From: JBLHKS01 sp047620505
GTDB taxonomy: Bacteria > Verrucomicrobiota > Verrucomicrobiia > Verrucomicrobiales > DEV007
Length of the DNA: 57,025 nt
Assembly: GCA_047620505.1 (NCBI GenBank)
Contig: JBLHKS010000018.1
Span: 1 to 57,025, forward strand
Reading direction: 5' to 3'
Shown: piece after piece, positions 1-8,445 of the stretch
How the letters are laid out: each line of letters begins with the position of its first letter
Numbering within the stretch: the stretch's first letter is position 1
Translations under genes and position numbers: made by a program
The notes under the pieces: generated by a model
The model's input: the letters and a program-made list of their open reading frames with translations, nothing else
Database searches by the model: none
What the model was told of the DNA's origin: nothing

Positions 1-665
1 AGCTGATGTTCGCAGTTCCTGCGATTGGAGGTTCGATCGGCGTTTTAATCAAAGTTCTTCCACAGATTCTATTCATCATTGGATTGATTCTAGTTGTCTT
101 TGGCGTCCACGGCTGGGCGGACAGACTGGGAGTCGACAAGGACCAGGTTTCGGTTACAAGCATGGCTACGATAACAGCAATTGCCGGTGCGGTCATCGCA
201 TTGGGAGGTCTCGCCTTCAAGCAATGGACTGGTTACCGCAAGAAGCAGTTAAAGTTCCTTAAAGATGTCTCAGAGCAGCTGTTTTTCCGAAATCTGGCGA
301 CAAATCGATCGGTTTTCACCCGGATGATCGACAGCGCGGAGGAGGAAGAATCCAAGGAAATGCTCCTGGTTCTATATCACCTCGTCGCGAATCCAGAAAA
401 GCAGTTTACGCGTGAATCACTCGATGAACACATCGAGCAGTGGGTGAAAGCGAAATTCGGGAAAGCCCTCGATTTCGACATCGATGGCCCGATCGGCAAT
501 CTCAGCAAAATTAAGGGCCCTGGCCGCTACGGCGGCGAAATTTCGCTAATTTCGATCGACGAGGACGGAATTCTCCGCACCGTACCAATTGTTGAGGCCA
601 AACACCTCATTGATCACCTCTGGGACAACGCGTTTCAGTACAACAACACGTTGTCCCCAGCTTGA
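1..665 (+). CDS. DUF3754 (TMEM143-like) membrane protein, 3' part
   Basis: The reading frame is open to the left edge; the first ATG is at position 6, but the protein probably starts upstream of the window. Two hydrophobic segments (about residues 11-38 and 48-72 from that ATG) are followed by a soluble tail. The stretches around 'FRNLATNRSVFTRMID' and 'LDEHIEQWVKAKFGK' match my recollection of the C-terminal part of DUF3754 proteins, which have a membrane hairpin, an 'RNLxxN' element and a 'LDxxVExW' element. Function is unknown in bacteria. The gene converges on the macroglobulin gene with only six bases between the two stops. The family call is a recognition from memory; the two membrane helices are directly visible. 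Confidence 0.6.
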   Translation, partial: LMFAVPAIGGSIGVLIKVLPQILFIIGLILVVFGVHGWADRLGVDKDQVSVTSMATITAIAGAVIALGGLAFKQWTGYRKKQLKFLKDVSEQLFFRNLATNRSVFTRMIDSAEEEESKEMLLVLYHLVANPEKQFTRESLDEHIEQWVKAKFGKALDFDIDGPIGNLSKIKGPGRYGGEISLISIDEDGILRTVPIVEAKHLIDHLWDNAFQYNNTLSPA

Positions 666-671
666 AACCGC

Positions 672-3600
672 CTACTCGACCAAGAGTTTAAAGCTCTGAG
701 AGTGGCTGTTGAATTCAGGAGCGTACATGCATTGGATGTTCGTCATTCCGCTCTGATATTCTCCCCGATGGAAAACACGAAGGCCGTATTCGAAAATGTA
801 AGTTCCTTTCGGTAGGTAATCGATAAAGAAGTGGCTCGCCGTATCACGCGTGGACTCGTAATAGCCCAGACCATCTTGATATCGATATCGCGATAGCACA
901 TTGGTCGGCTCTGTGCCGCTGCCACGCTGATCTTTCATGTGGATGTATTCCATATCACGATCCGTCCGCAGTTCGATCCGCACCAGCAGCTGCTCACCCA
1001 CTTTCAGCTTATCGCCCGGCTTCACCGCCCGAAGAACTGGCCCATTATCGCCGTTTTCCTTAACCCAAAGCGTTTTCTTGAGCGTGAGTGGCGTTCCCTC
1101 GTGCGGAGTGATGTTCTCGATCGACTCAAAATACTGCCAGTGCAGACTGCCCCACGAAACTCCGTCATCAACTTTCGTGACTTTGACTTCACCGAAGTTC
1201 GCCTCAATCTCACCGCCGCCAAAGCGCTGTTCGTAAAAACCAGTTCCTGCTTCAACTTTCTCCGGCACGATGGGCTCACCACCCAGACTAACCTCCACCA
1301 GGTCGTCTGAAGCGAGGAGATCCGCACCACGGAGCAGCAAAGCGTAAATCGCGTCCGCCGTCGCCTTGGTCGTCTTCCAATCTTGAGTCTGCTTCTGCTT
1401 AAGAAGCCAGACCTTCAAATCTTCAACAGCCTCATCGTCTTTGGCGACTTCATCAAAGGCTTCGATCATCATCGCTTGCGTCTCGATCGGCGCTCGATAC
1501 CACCAGTAATTGAGCTCGGTATCACGCCAGAACATCCCGAGTTCCTCATCGCTGACAGAACGCTCATCGAGGGAAATCATAATATCTTTCGAAGTCTCTG
1601 CATGAACGCCAAACCGCTGAAGAGCAATCGCGATATGAGCCTGGTTCTGACGATTCTGAAGCTTGACCCAATATTTTTGCGCCTGTCCCTGGAAGTATTT
1701 GACCGCTTCTTGATGCTTCTTACCGATCTCCCGATCTTCGAGAAAAAAGCTCCGGCTATAAAGATAGTAGCAAATCAGCGGCGAGAGATGGTTCAGCTCT
1801 TTGTTGCCTGTCTTGAGAATATCTCGATAAATTTCGTCGATCCATGCGTCGAGCTTGTTCAGAGACTTCACAGCGGGCGCGACATCGATTTCATCCACAT
1901 TGAGATGCCGCAAACGACCAAATCCAGTCGTTATGTAGAGCGTGATGTATTCGTTTCCGCGGCCGCCAGGAAACCACGGCCAGAGGCCGTTTCCAAGCTG
2001 TCGATCCGCTAGTTTCTTGAAGGATTGGTTCAACTCATCGTTCATCCGATTCTCTTCAAACAGAATTCCTACATTGCGGCGCGCCTCACTTTCATTGTTC
2101 GCCTGACGCACCCAGGGAGTTTCCTCAAGCATGACCTGTTTGAGATCCTGATTTTTCTCCATCGGAGAGTCAAGCGCGTCAGTTCCTCGCCATTGCTCGA
2201 AGACGCGTTCGATCTTGGGATCTGAATCAACAATATGTTTGCCGAGATTATTGGCGTAATAGCGATTGAATATCTGTTCCGAACATTCGTGCGGGAACTC
2301 CATCAAGTACGGCAACGCCATGACCGCATACCAACTTGGATTCGACACCATCTGAACCGTCAAGCTTTGATGCTGAATCGTATTCGATTGATTCGAAGCG
2401 ATCAGCTTTTCGAACTCGAAATTCTTTTCGCCTTTGCCTCGAATCGGAAGCGGAAGCGATTCAGTAACCAGAATCCTTCGGGGCAGAACTGGAAGGAAGC
2501 CCTCTTCGCCATCGCTCAGCTTCCCGGTCGAAGCGACCGCCTTGTAAATCAGGAAACCTTGACCGTCCGGAACGTGCAGTTTCCACGAAAAGGACTGCGA
2601 TTGCTTTGCCGGAATTTCAAAATCCATTTCCGGTTTCAAATTGCCCAGATCAGGGTCGACCGAATCCAGAGTTCGGGCATCGCTAAGCGTCAGCCTGACC
2701 ACGCCCTTTTGCGCTGCATCGGACTGATTTACGACTTTCACCGTGAATTCCAAAGTGTCTCCTTCTCGGAGAAATCTCGGTGGGTTCGGCTGAACCATCA
2801 GATCTTTTGCAGTAACCACCGAATCCGTCAGAAATCCGCTTCGCAATTCCGCGTCATGCGCAAAGGCCAAAAATTTCCAGGAAGTCAGCGCTTCAGGCAT
2901 AGTGAAATCCAATTTAACCGACCCGTCGGCTTGCGATGTCAGATGCGGGAAAAAAAATGCGGTTTCGTTGAGGTTGGTCCGCGCCGAAACCTGATCGAGA
3001 TCCGGCTTTGGCTGGGCTTGACCGTCTCCAACCGCATCATCGAGCGCTTGCGCGTCCACCTTTTTCGCTGCTTCCGGAGCGCCCTCTCCAGCCGACATTG
3101 CCATACTTAACGCGGGCGACGAAGGCGCAGGCGGTGCCGCCCCATCCATCATCATTGCCGATCCCTTCGCCATGCGACGATTAAACATCCGAAGGCTATA
3201 TAGAATTTCGTTCGGAAACTGACGGTAGCTCAGGGCTTCGCTTTTACTTCCACGATTCCAAGTTCCATAAATCGGATTCAGCCGATTCATCCGGTTCTGA
3301 AACTGGGAACTCAGGTACAAATAATCATTATAGAACACCGACAGCTCCTGCATCCAGTTGTGAGGCAGGTATGCGTCGAGCGACTCGTCGTAAAGCGCTG
3401 CCGCAACTTCAGCGACGACTTTTTCGGCATTCGGTCCGCTTACAATCGCTGACCACTTCTCCTGAGACCCGGGTTCCAGTTTTGAACGGTGTCGCTCCCA
3501 CTTAACTTGAAGTTGTTTGTTCGTCCACGGCACGGTCACCTTTCGATGCTGATGATAAGCCCGGTTTTCCCGGATCATCGTGACCATCACTTGAAAACCG

Positions 3601-6600
3601 CCGCGGAGTTCCTCGCCGATTTCGTGTTCGAGAATCGATTGCGTCCGGTCGTCTTCCGTCCAGTACTGAACAAGCGGCTTTCCGCGATGATGAATCTCTA
3701 CAAACGCACGCGCTTTGTCATAACCAGATCCCCACAGACCCGAAAACGTTTCACCCGGCTCAAGAGTCCATTTCGGGCTGGCCATCTGGAAAGGAATCTT
3801 GATCCCGAAGTTCTTCGCCTGCCGATCGAACACGTTTAACGGCAGCTGAGCTTGAACAGCTTTGCCGAATGCGTCCTGCGTTTCCAGAATTGCCCGATAG
3901 ATCCCGCCTTCGAGCTCAAAGTCCACTTTTACCGAGCCGTCCTCGGCTGTTTCGAACGGTTTCTCCGCCAGCAGCTGCTCGTTTTCCCAGGAATTGGGAT
4001 TACTCGGATCCGGGGCCGGTTTTCCCTGCTTTCGCCAATGATAATACGAGTTTGATTGGAGCTTGGCGCGCTCAACCTCATCCGGCTGCTTCAACGTATA
4101 AACTTTGATCTTACCCTTCGCAGCAAGTCCTTTCCCATCGAGCGAAGTCGTGCTGACCGCAATCTCAACTGCCTCGCCCTTCTCTTGCCAATCCCCCGCT
4201 GAGATCGTCGCCCGCAAAGCCGTGTAGCCGACATTCGTGACGGTTTGGGCGGATCGCGTTTCGCCTGCGCTGTCGGTCACATCGGCGTAGACGGAGAATT
4301 GAAAAGTTGGCTCATCTTCCTCAAGCACTTGGGGATCTGGCTTCGCAGTAAACGTCACATCAAAAGAGCCATCTACATCGGTCGTTGTGACTCCGTGCGA
4401 GATTTCCTGACTCTGCGTGTGCTGTGAACGCCACCAGAAACACCAGCCCCACCAATCCGGGTATCGGACTTCGCGGACAACTCGATAGCTCACGCTAGCG
4501 CCATCGATCGGCGCGCCGGTATAGGCTGTCGCCAATCCTTTTACGGCGACTTCCTCATTCAATTTGGCGGCTTCGGCTGGAGGTTCGATTTCCACCTTAA
4601 ACTTCGGCCGTTTGTATTCTTCCACCGTGACAGCGCCGTAGCCGTTCGGGCCATTTACCGCCTGAATGCTCATCCGGCCCATCAGCCGATCACGCGGTGC
4701 TGTAAAAGATCCTGAGAACGACCCGAATTCGTTTGTCCGATGATCTTTTCGTATGATCTCCTGCCCATTCGAATCGTTGAAAACAGCTGTGATCGTTGTG
4801 TCTGCGAGGGTCTTGTATTCGTTCTTTCCTTGGTGAAAAGAAACACAGAGCCCTTTATAATGAATGGACTGGCCCGGCCGATAAATTGAGCGATCCGTAA
4901 AGAAATAGGTCTGTTGCTGAAGCTCAATTTCTGTACTCCGCCCGGTGCTGAACTGACTCATGGTCGAGACCCTATGCCCATTGTGCTCGGCGACGAAAAT
5001 GTGATTCGTCCCAGGCGTAATCGATAGCTTGAAGAGTCCGTTTTTGTCTGTCTTGCCAGCTCGAATCGGAACGGAGCGGTTATTTCGCTCGAGACGCCAG
5101 CCTGAAACCTTCGCGCCTTCAATCGGCTCGCCAGAAACGGCATCCAGAACAAAACCGTTCATCGTTGGCGATTGGTGGGACGAACGCATCACCAAGGCCA
5201 GATCGCTCACCCAGAATCCGCTGGCATGAACCGTATTATCGTTCCATTGCGTGAACTCAGCGTCATGGCTGGAGATAATATAGTAGAAACCGGGATCCAG
5301 ATCGTCCGGAACTGCGATCCGCTCCTCGCGCTCGTGATAATCTTCGGTCTCTGGCAAGTCAGCGTCCCATTCGCGAACGGGCTTGGCGGCGATCAGCCTT
5401 CTTTGCTCCTTATCATCGTTCAAATAATCCAGATTCCAGAAGTTCTTCTTCCGCAACGCATCCCAGTCATAGGAATAGACTCGAAAATAGACTTTGGTCA
5501 GATTCCGATAGCTGACAGAAACTTCAGGGAGCGGGTTGTTCCAGACTCGTTCGACCGAAAGCGTTGAACTCGGGTGTTCGATCTGAGTGACGATGTTGGC
5601 ACAGCGATTGCCTCCGGGCGTATTCGGAAACGCGTCAGCCCCCTGCTTTGCGATCGCATGGGCTTCGACAAGCTGCTCTTCACCGCGCAGAACCGTTGCC
5701 CAGTTCGCCCGAGCACGCGCCGAAATCTGGTGATCGGCGTTTTCATCTACGAACCGCTTCAAAGCCCCTTTGTAGCGGGCATTTTTCTCTTCTCCATAGG
5801 CTTGGGCGTAGCCGTATTCAAGACGACCGAGATCGGCGTCGAGCCGCGCATCCGGGTTGTCGTCATCCACGTGAAAACTCAGCAGCTGCTGGTAGAGCCG
5901 AAGCGCTTTTACTTTGAGCGAATCCTCGTCGGTTGTCTTGATTTCCCAGGCAAGAAACTTGTCCAGCGTATCGAAAACTGGCGTTTCCGCAGAAAGCGTG
6001 AACGCGTCTGCCGCTTGCGAGCCAGCCTGTTCGCCAGAAGCATAAAATCGCAACGCTTCGAACGCGATGAAGTCAAAAAGAGTCGGCCGATAGCTGTCAG
6101 GCGCGCTGCCTTTCGCCAAAAGACCGTCCCAGTCGGCGATCGGGATCTTTTTCAGCTGTTCGTGAGCTTTGAGCGCGGCCGTAAAGTGTTCTTCGATCTC
6201 AGCGAGGATGCGCGGCAGATCCCAGGTTTCAATGTCGTCTCCTGGAGATTCGCCAGTCTGCGTCCGTTGGAGAAACCGCCATTGATTCTGTTGGAAATAG
6301 CTCCAATACCAATGCGCCTGAATCGTCTCAAGAATCGGCCTGGCGTCTTCCGGCCATTCTTCGATCACAGCTTCCAAGCGGACGATCTGCTCTTCCGCCC
6401 GGTAACCCTGAATTTGTCCATCAAACGTAATTTTCTTCGCAAGCGCTTTGACCGCTTCCGGATATTCTTCGTCCGTTCGAGCGCTGGAAATGATTTTTTC
6501 CAGAATCTCGACGGCTGTTTTGGGACGGCCTTTGGATTCCGCCTCTGCGACCTGTTTCCAGAGTTCCTCGCGAGGAACGGGCCGTTGATTTTGAGCCATG

Positions 6601-6656
6601 ATAGTAAGGGCGAGGCCAAAGACGGCCACCAGAATGAGCTGAAGGAAGGTTTTCAC
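672..6656 (-). CDS. Alpha-2-macroglobulin family protein, large exported form
   Basis: 1994 residues, starting at GTG 6656 because the first 20-odd residues form a signal peptide ending near Ala-Gln-Asn; no Shine-Dalgarno is visible. The N-terminal 350 residues are helical and TPR-like. A carboxypeptidase-regulatory-like beta domain follows, then an MG2-type domain with the hallmark 'DRSIYRPGQ' near residue 584. A linker rich in Met, Ala and Pro lies near residue 1170, where a bait region would be expected. 'HECSEQ' near residue 1455 fits the CxEQ thioester motif. An alpha/alpha toroid-like region and a C-terminal receptor-like domain complete the protein. Bacterial family members trap proteases in the periplasm, covalently when the thioester is present. 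This is the long Bacteroidetes/PVC-type architecture. No penicillin-binding protein 1C gene, the common partner in proteobacteria, is adjacent. Confidence 0.93.
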   Translation of the reverse strand: MKTFLQLILVAVFGLALTIMAQNQRPVPREELWKQVAEAESKGRPKTAVEILEKIISSARTDEEYPEAVKALAKKITFDGQIQGYRAEEQIVRLEAVIEEWPEDARPILETIQAHWYWSYFQQNQWRFLQRTQTGESPGDDIETWDLPRILAEIEEHFTAALKAHEQLKKIPIADWDGLLAKGSAPDSYRPTLFDFIAFEALRFYASGEQAGSQAADAFTLSAETPVFDTLDKFLAWEIKTTDEDSLKVKALRLYQQLLSFHVDDDNPDARLDADLGRLEYGYAQAYGEEKNARYKGALKRFVDENADHQISARARANWATVLRGEEQLVEAHAIAKQGADAFPNTPGGNRCANIVTQIEHPSSTLSVERVWNNPLPEVSVSYRNLTKVYFRVYSYDWDALRKKNFWNLDYLNDDKEQRRLIAAKPVREWDADLPETEDYHEREERIAVPDDLDPGFYYIISSHDAEFTQWNDNTVHASGFWVSDLALVMRSSHQSPTMNGFVLDAVSGEPIEGAKVSGWRLERNNRSVPIRAGKTDKNGLFKLSITPGTNHIFVAEHNGHRVSTMSQFSTGRSTEIELQQQTYFFTDRSIYRPGQSIHYKGLCVSFHQGKNEYKTLADTTITAVFNDSNGQEIIRKDHRTNEFGSFSGSFTAPRDRLMGRMSIQAVNGPNGYGAVTVEEYKRPKFKVEIEPPAEAAKLNEEVAVKGLATAYTGAPIDGASVSYRVVREVRYPDWWGWCFWWRSQHTQSQEISHGVTTTDVDGSFDVTFTAKPDPQVLEEDEPTFQFSVYADVTDSAGETRSAQTVTNVGYTALRATISAGDWQEKGEAVEIAVSTTSLDGKGLAAKGKIKVYTLKQPDEVERAKLQSNSYYHWRKQGKPAPDPSNPNSWENEQLLAEKPFETAEDGSVKVDFELEGGIYRAILETQDAFGKAVQAQLPLNVFDRQAKNFGIKIPFQMASPKWTLEPGETFSGLWGSGYDKARAFVEIHHRGKPLVQYWTEDDRTQSILEHEIGEELRGGFQVMVTMIRENRAYHQHRKVTVPWTNKQLQVKWERHRSKLEPGSQEKWSAIVSGPNAEKVVAEVAAALYDESLDAYLPHNWMQELSVFYNDYLYLSSQFQNRMNRLNPIYGTWNRGSKSEALSYRQFPNEILYSLRMFNRRMAKGSAMMMDGAAPPAPSSPALSMAMSAGEGAPEAAKKVDAQALDDAVGDGQAQPKPDLDQVSARTNLNETAFFFPHLTSQADGSVKLDFTMPEALTSWKFLAFAHDAELRSGFLTDSVVTAKDLMVQPNPPRFLREGDTLEFTVKVVNQSDAAQKGVVRLTLSDARTLDSVDPDLGNLKPEMDFEIPAKQSQSFSWKLHVPDGQGFLIYKAVASTGKLSDGEEGFLPVLPRRILVTESLPLPIRGKGEKNFEFEKLIASNQSNTIQHQSLTVQMVSNPSWYAVMALPYLMEFPHECSEQIFNRYYANNLGKHIVDSDPKIERVFEQWRGTDALDSPMEKNQDLKQVMLEETPWVRQANNESEARRNVGILFEENRMNDELNQSFKKLADRQLGNGLWPWFPGGRGNEYITLYITTGFGRLRHLNVDEIDVAPAVKSLNKLDAWIDEIYRDILKTGNKELNHLSPLICYYLYSRSFFLEDREIGKKHQEAVKYFQGQAQKYWVKLQNRQNQAHIAIALQRFGVHAETSKDIMISLDERSVSDEELGMFWRDTELNYWWYRAPIETQAMMIEAFDEVAKDDEAVEDLKVWLLKQKQTQDWKTTKATADAIYALLLRGADLLASDDLVEVSLGGEPIVPEKVEAGTGFYEQRFGGGEIEANFGEVKVTKVDDGVSWGSLHWQYFESIENITPHEGTPLTLKKTLWVKENGDNGPVLRAVKPGDKLKVGEQLLVRIELRTDRDMEYIHMKDQRGSGTEPTNVLSRYRYQDGLGYYESTRDTASHFFIDYLPKGTYIFEYGLRVFHRGEYQSGMTNIQCMYAPEFNSHSQSFKLLVE
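984..995. repeat. Iterated palindrome, core copy (11/12)
   Basis: CAGCAGCTGCTC; the last base departs from the CAGCAGCTGCTG consensus. On the coding (minus) strand of the macroglobulin gene it reads Glu-Gln-Leu-Leu. Confidence 0.85.
3969..3980. repeat. Iterated palindrome, core copy (11/12)
   Basis: CAGCAGCTGCTC inside the macroglobulin gene, read on the minus strand as Glu-Gln-Leu-Leu. Confidence 0.85.
5880..5891. repeat. Iterated palindrome, perfect copy
   Basis: CAGCAGCTGCTG near the 5' end of the macroglobulin gene, encoding Gln-Gln-Leu-Leu. Confidence 0.9.
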
Positions 6657-6846
6657 GTTAATGGCGGGACACGGGTGGAGGCGGGTTGCTTAGAAAAATG
6701 AAAATCCGAGAGGAAATCATTAGGAGATGAAAGCCCAAAAATGCCTGCGAGTCCCCGTAAATCGTCACTTTCGGTTTCCCTGCATGATTTTCCCAAGATT
6801 TTTGAATCAATTATTTCTGGTAGCAATGGCGTTTCCCGCCGGTCCA

Positions 6847-6901
6847 GAGGCAGGTCGACCGGGGACGGACTGGAAGGCCATCCTCATCACCGATCTGCCT
6901 C
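6847..6901. repeat. Stem-loop downstream of the 6917 gene
   Basis: GAGGCAGGTCG (6847-6857) pairs with CGATCTGCCTC (6891-6901), 10 of 11 positions, with a 33-base loop. It lies in the intergenic stretch just past the stop of the minus-strand gene at 6917, so it could act as its terminator, but no T-run follows. The rest of 6657-6916 shows nothing convincing. Confidence 0.4.
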
Positions 6902-6916
6902 CGCGCGCGTGTTCGG

Positions 6917-7609
6917 CTATTTTGTTAGTGACTGGAATGTTTCTCCGCCCAGCAGGTCATGATCCTGAACGAATAACTTTTCAAAAATGTCAGTTGCTTC
7001 AGAATCGCCCTTTTTAAATTGCTCTACGTCCTGAAATTGTCGCTCAGCCTCTCGCGAGCCCAAGCGTTCAGCCAAGGCCAAAGTATCTTCCACTCTGGCT
7101 CCGTGTTTGAGTTTATCTCCAATCATTGATCGAATAATATCAAAATTGAACACAATCGGAAATGATCCCCCCCCTGAAGAAGCTTCTGCAATTTGGCCGA
7201 GTAGTTCAATCAATTGTTCACTGAAGGCGTGAAAAAGGCCCGTAAGTGGACTCCCAAAGCTTAATACAAATCCAAATTTGACCTCTTGGCAGAGACTCTG
7301 ATCAATCTTGATATCCTCATAGATCCAATTGTTGAGTTTTCTTCTTCCTTGATCAAATGCATCACGATGCGCAGCAGCGACTTCTTTGGATTCCATAAGC
7401 CTTTCGTAGATCGGTAGAGCACGTCCGAAAGCGAGCGCGGCGACCAGCAACGTGATCCGAGGCGGACACGACTGGCATTGTGTCAGCAAATCCTCATTAT
7501 GATTGTGAACCATACCATCCCACTGTTCGTCCCATTCCTGGCACATCTGAGCTTGTAAAGGATTTGAGGCAAACATACTCACCCCTGATAATGAATTTCG
7601 TTCCCACAT
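6917..7609 (-). CDS. Hypothetical protein
   Basis: I do not recognise this 230-residue protein. The reading frame can start at 7657, but that would overlap the upstream ABC gene by 32 bases. The ATG at 7609 (Met-Trp-Glu-Arg) is preceded by TAGGAAAA at good spacing, so I chose it. The protein looks soluble and largely helical, with a Cys pair 'CQSC' early and a Gly-Ser turn ('EASSGGGSF') near residue 150. There is no signal peptide or membrane helix. It follows the ABC ATPase gene by 16 bases in the same direction and may be co-transcribed with it. Its codon use is more AT-rich than its neighbours', which would fit later acquisition. Confidence 0.7.
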   Translation of the reverse strand: MWERNSLSGVSMFASNPLQAQMCQEWDEQWDGMVHNHNEDLLTQCQSCPPRITLLVAALAFGRALPIYERLMESKEVAAAHRDAFDQGRRKLNNWIYEDIKIDQSLCQEVKFGFVLSFGSPLTGLFHAFSEQLIELLGQIAEASSGGGSFPIVFNFDIIRSMIGDKLKHGARVEDTLALAERLGSREAERQFQDVEQFKKGDSEATDIFEKLFVQDHDLLGGETFQSLTK

Positions 7610-7625
7610 TTTTCCTACTAAATCC

Positions 7626-8306
7626 TCAGGAAGCAGCCGGGACAATCTTCCCTTCATTCAATTCAATCGCGCGATTCGCCGCGGCTCGGGCGCGATCGTC
7701 ATGCGTCACCATCAAAACTGCGCCGCCGTCCTTCGCGAAGCCGCCGAGATGCTCGAGGATGATCGCTGAATTCTCCGTATCGAGGTTTCCAGTCGGTTCG
7801 TCGGCCAGCACGAGCTTAGGCGAACGAAGCAGCGCCCGGGCCAACGCGACTCGCTGCTGCTCGCCGACGCTCAAGGTTGAGGGCGTGTGATGAAGCCGGT
7901 GACTGAGCTGAAACTGCTCCAGCAGCTGCTGGGCGCGTTCGTTCAGGTTTTCGCCGTCGTTTGCGGCTAACTCGCCGATCAAGACGTTGTCGAGAACGTC
8001 CAGATACGGTATGAGATGAAATTGCTGGAAGACGAAGCCGATTCGCTCTCCGCGAAACGCCGCGCGGGGTTCCGGTCCGAGGCTGTAGGGATTGTCGCCA
8101 GCGATTTCGACGGTCCCGCTGTCTGGCGAAAGCAGCGCTCCCGCCATCAGAAGAAGGGTCGATTTTCCGCACCCACTCGGGCCGTGCATCGCGACGAAAT
8201 CGCCTGCGTTCAGCTCAAACGAGGCGGAGTCGACAGCGCGAACGTCGCCTTGTTTTGTGGTGAAAGTTTTACTGAGATCGGTGGCTTTGAGAATCGAGGC
8301 AGACAT
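7626..8306 (-). CDS. ABC transporter ATP-binding protein, LolD/MacB type
   Basis: 226 residues from ATG 8306; the frame continues upstream but that part lacks family features. Visible motifs are Walker A 'GPSGCGKST' (residues 42-50), Q-loop 'FVFQQFHLIPYLDV', signature 'LSVGEQQRVALARAL', Walker B 'LVLADEPTGNLD' and H-loop 'VTHDD'. The 'FHLIPYLDVLDNV' wording and the 'EPTGNLD' are typical of the lipoprotein-release/macrolide-exporter subfamily, whose ATPases energise four-helix permeases of the FtsX fold. No permease gene is next to it, so its partner must be encoded elsewhere. It is transcribed divergently from uup across about 140 bases. Confidence 0.9.
   Translation of the reverse strand: MSASILKATDLSKTFTTKQGDVRAVDSASFELNAGDFVAMHGPSGCGKSTLLLMAGALLSPDSGTVEIAGDNPYSLGPEPRAAFRGERIGFVFQQFHLIPYLDVLDNVLIGELAANDGENLNERAQQLLEQFQLSHRLHHTPSTLSVGEQQRVALARALLRSPKLVLADEPTGNLDTENSAIILEHLGGFAKDGGAVLMVTHDDRARAAANRAIELNEGKIVPAAS
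7920..7931. repeat. Iterated palindrome, perfect copy
   Basis: CAGCAGCTGCTG within the ABC ATPase gene, extended to the 14-base palindrome by flanking C and G; encodes Gln-Gln-Leu-Leu on the minus strand. Confidence 0.9.
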
Positions 8307-8445
8307 GGCGGTTTTCCGAAACCAAACCCAGTCCGAGCGCGCTCGCAAGGCCCAACGCGCTCGACAATCTCGATGAATCCACTTTAGGAAATCGAGGCTG
8401 AAATTCCGCTGGCAAAATCGATGACGGCGTCGAATTCTAGCGGCC

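Noticed and set aside
5574..6701. 375-codon plus-strand frame opposite the macroglobulin gene
   Set aside because: Antisense shadow of a GC-rich gene; composition is Arg/Phe-rich with no recognisable domain.
6727..7017. Plus-strand frames in the gap before 6917 (one with AGGAG close to an ATG)
   Set aside because: Both overlap the minus-strand gene, their proteins look like random translations (Arg/Ser/Pro-rich) and the Shine-Dalgarno spacing is wrong.
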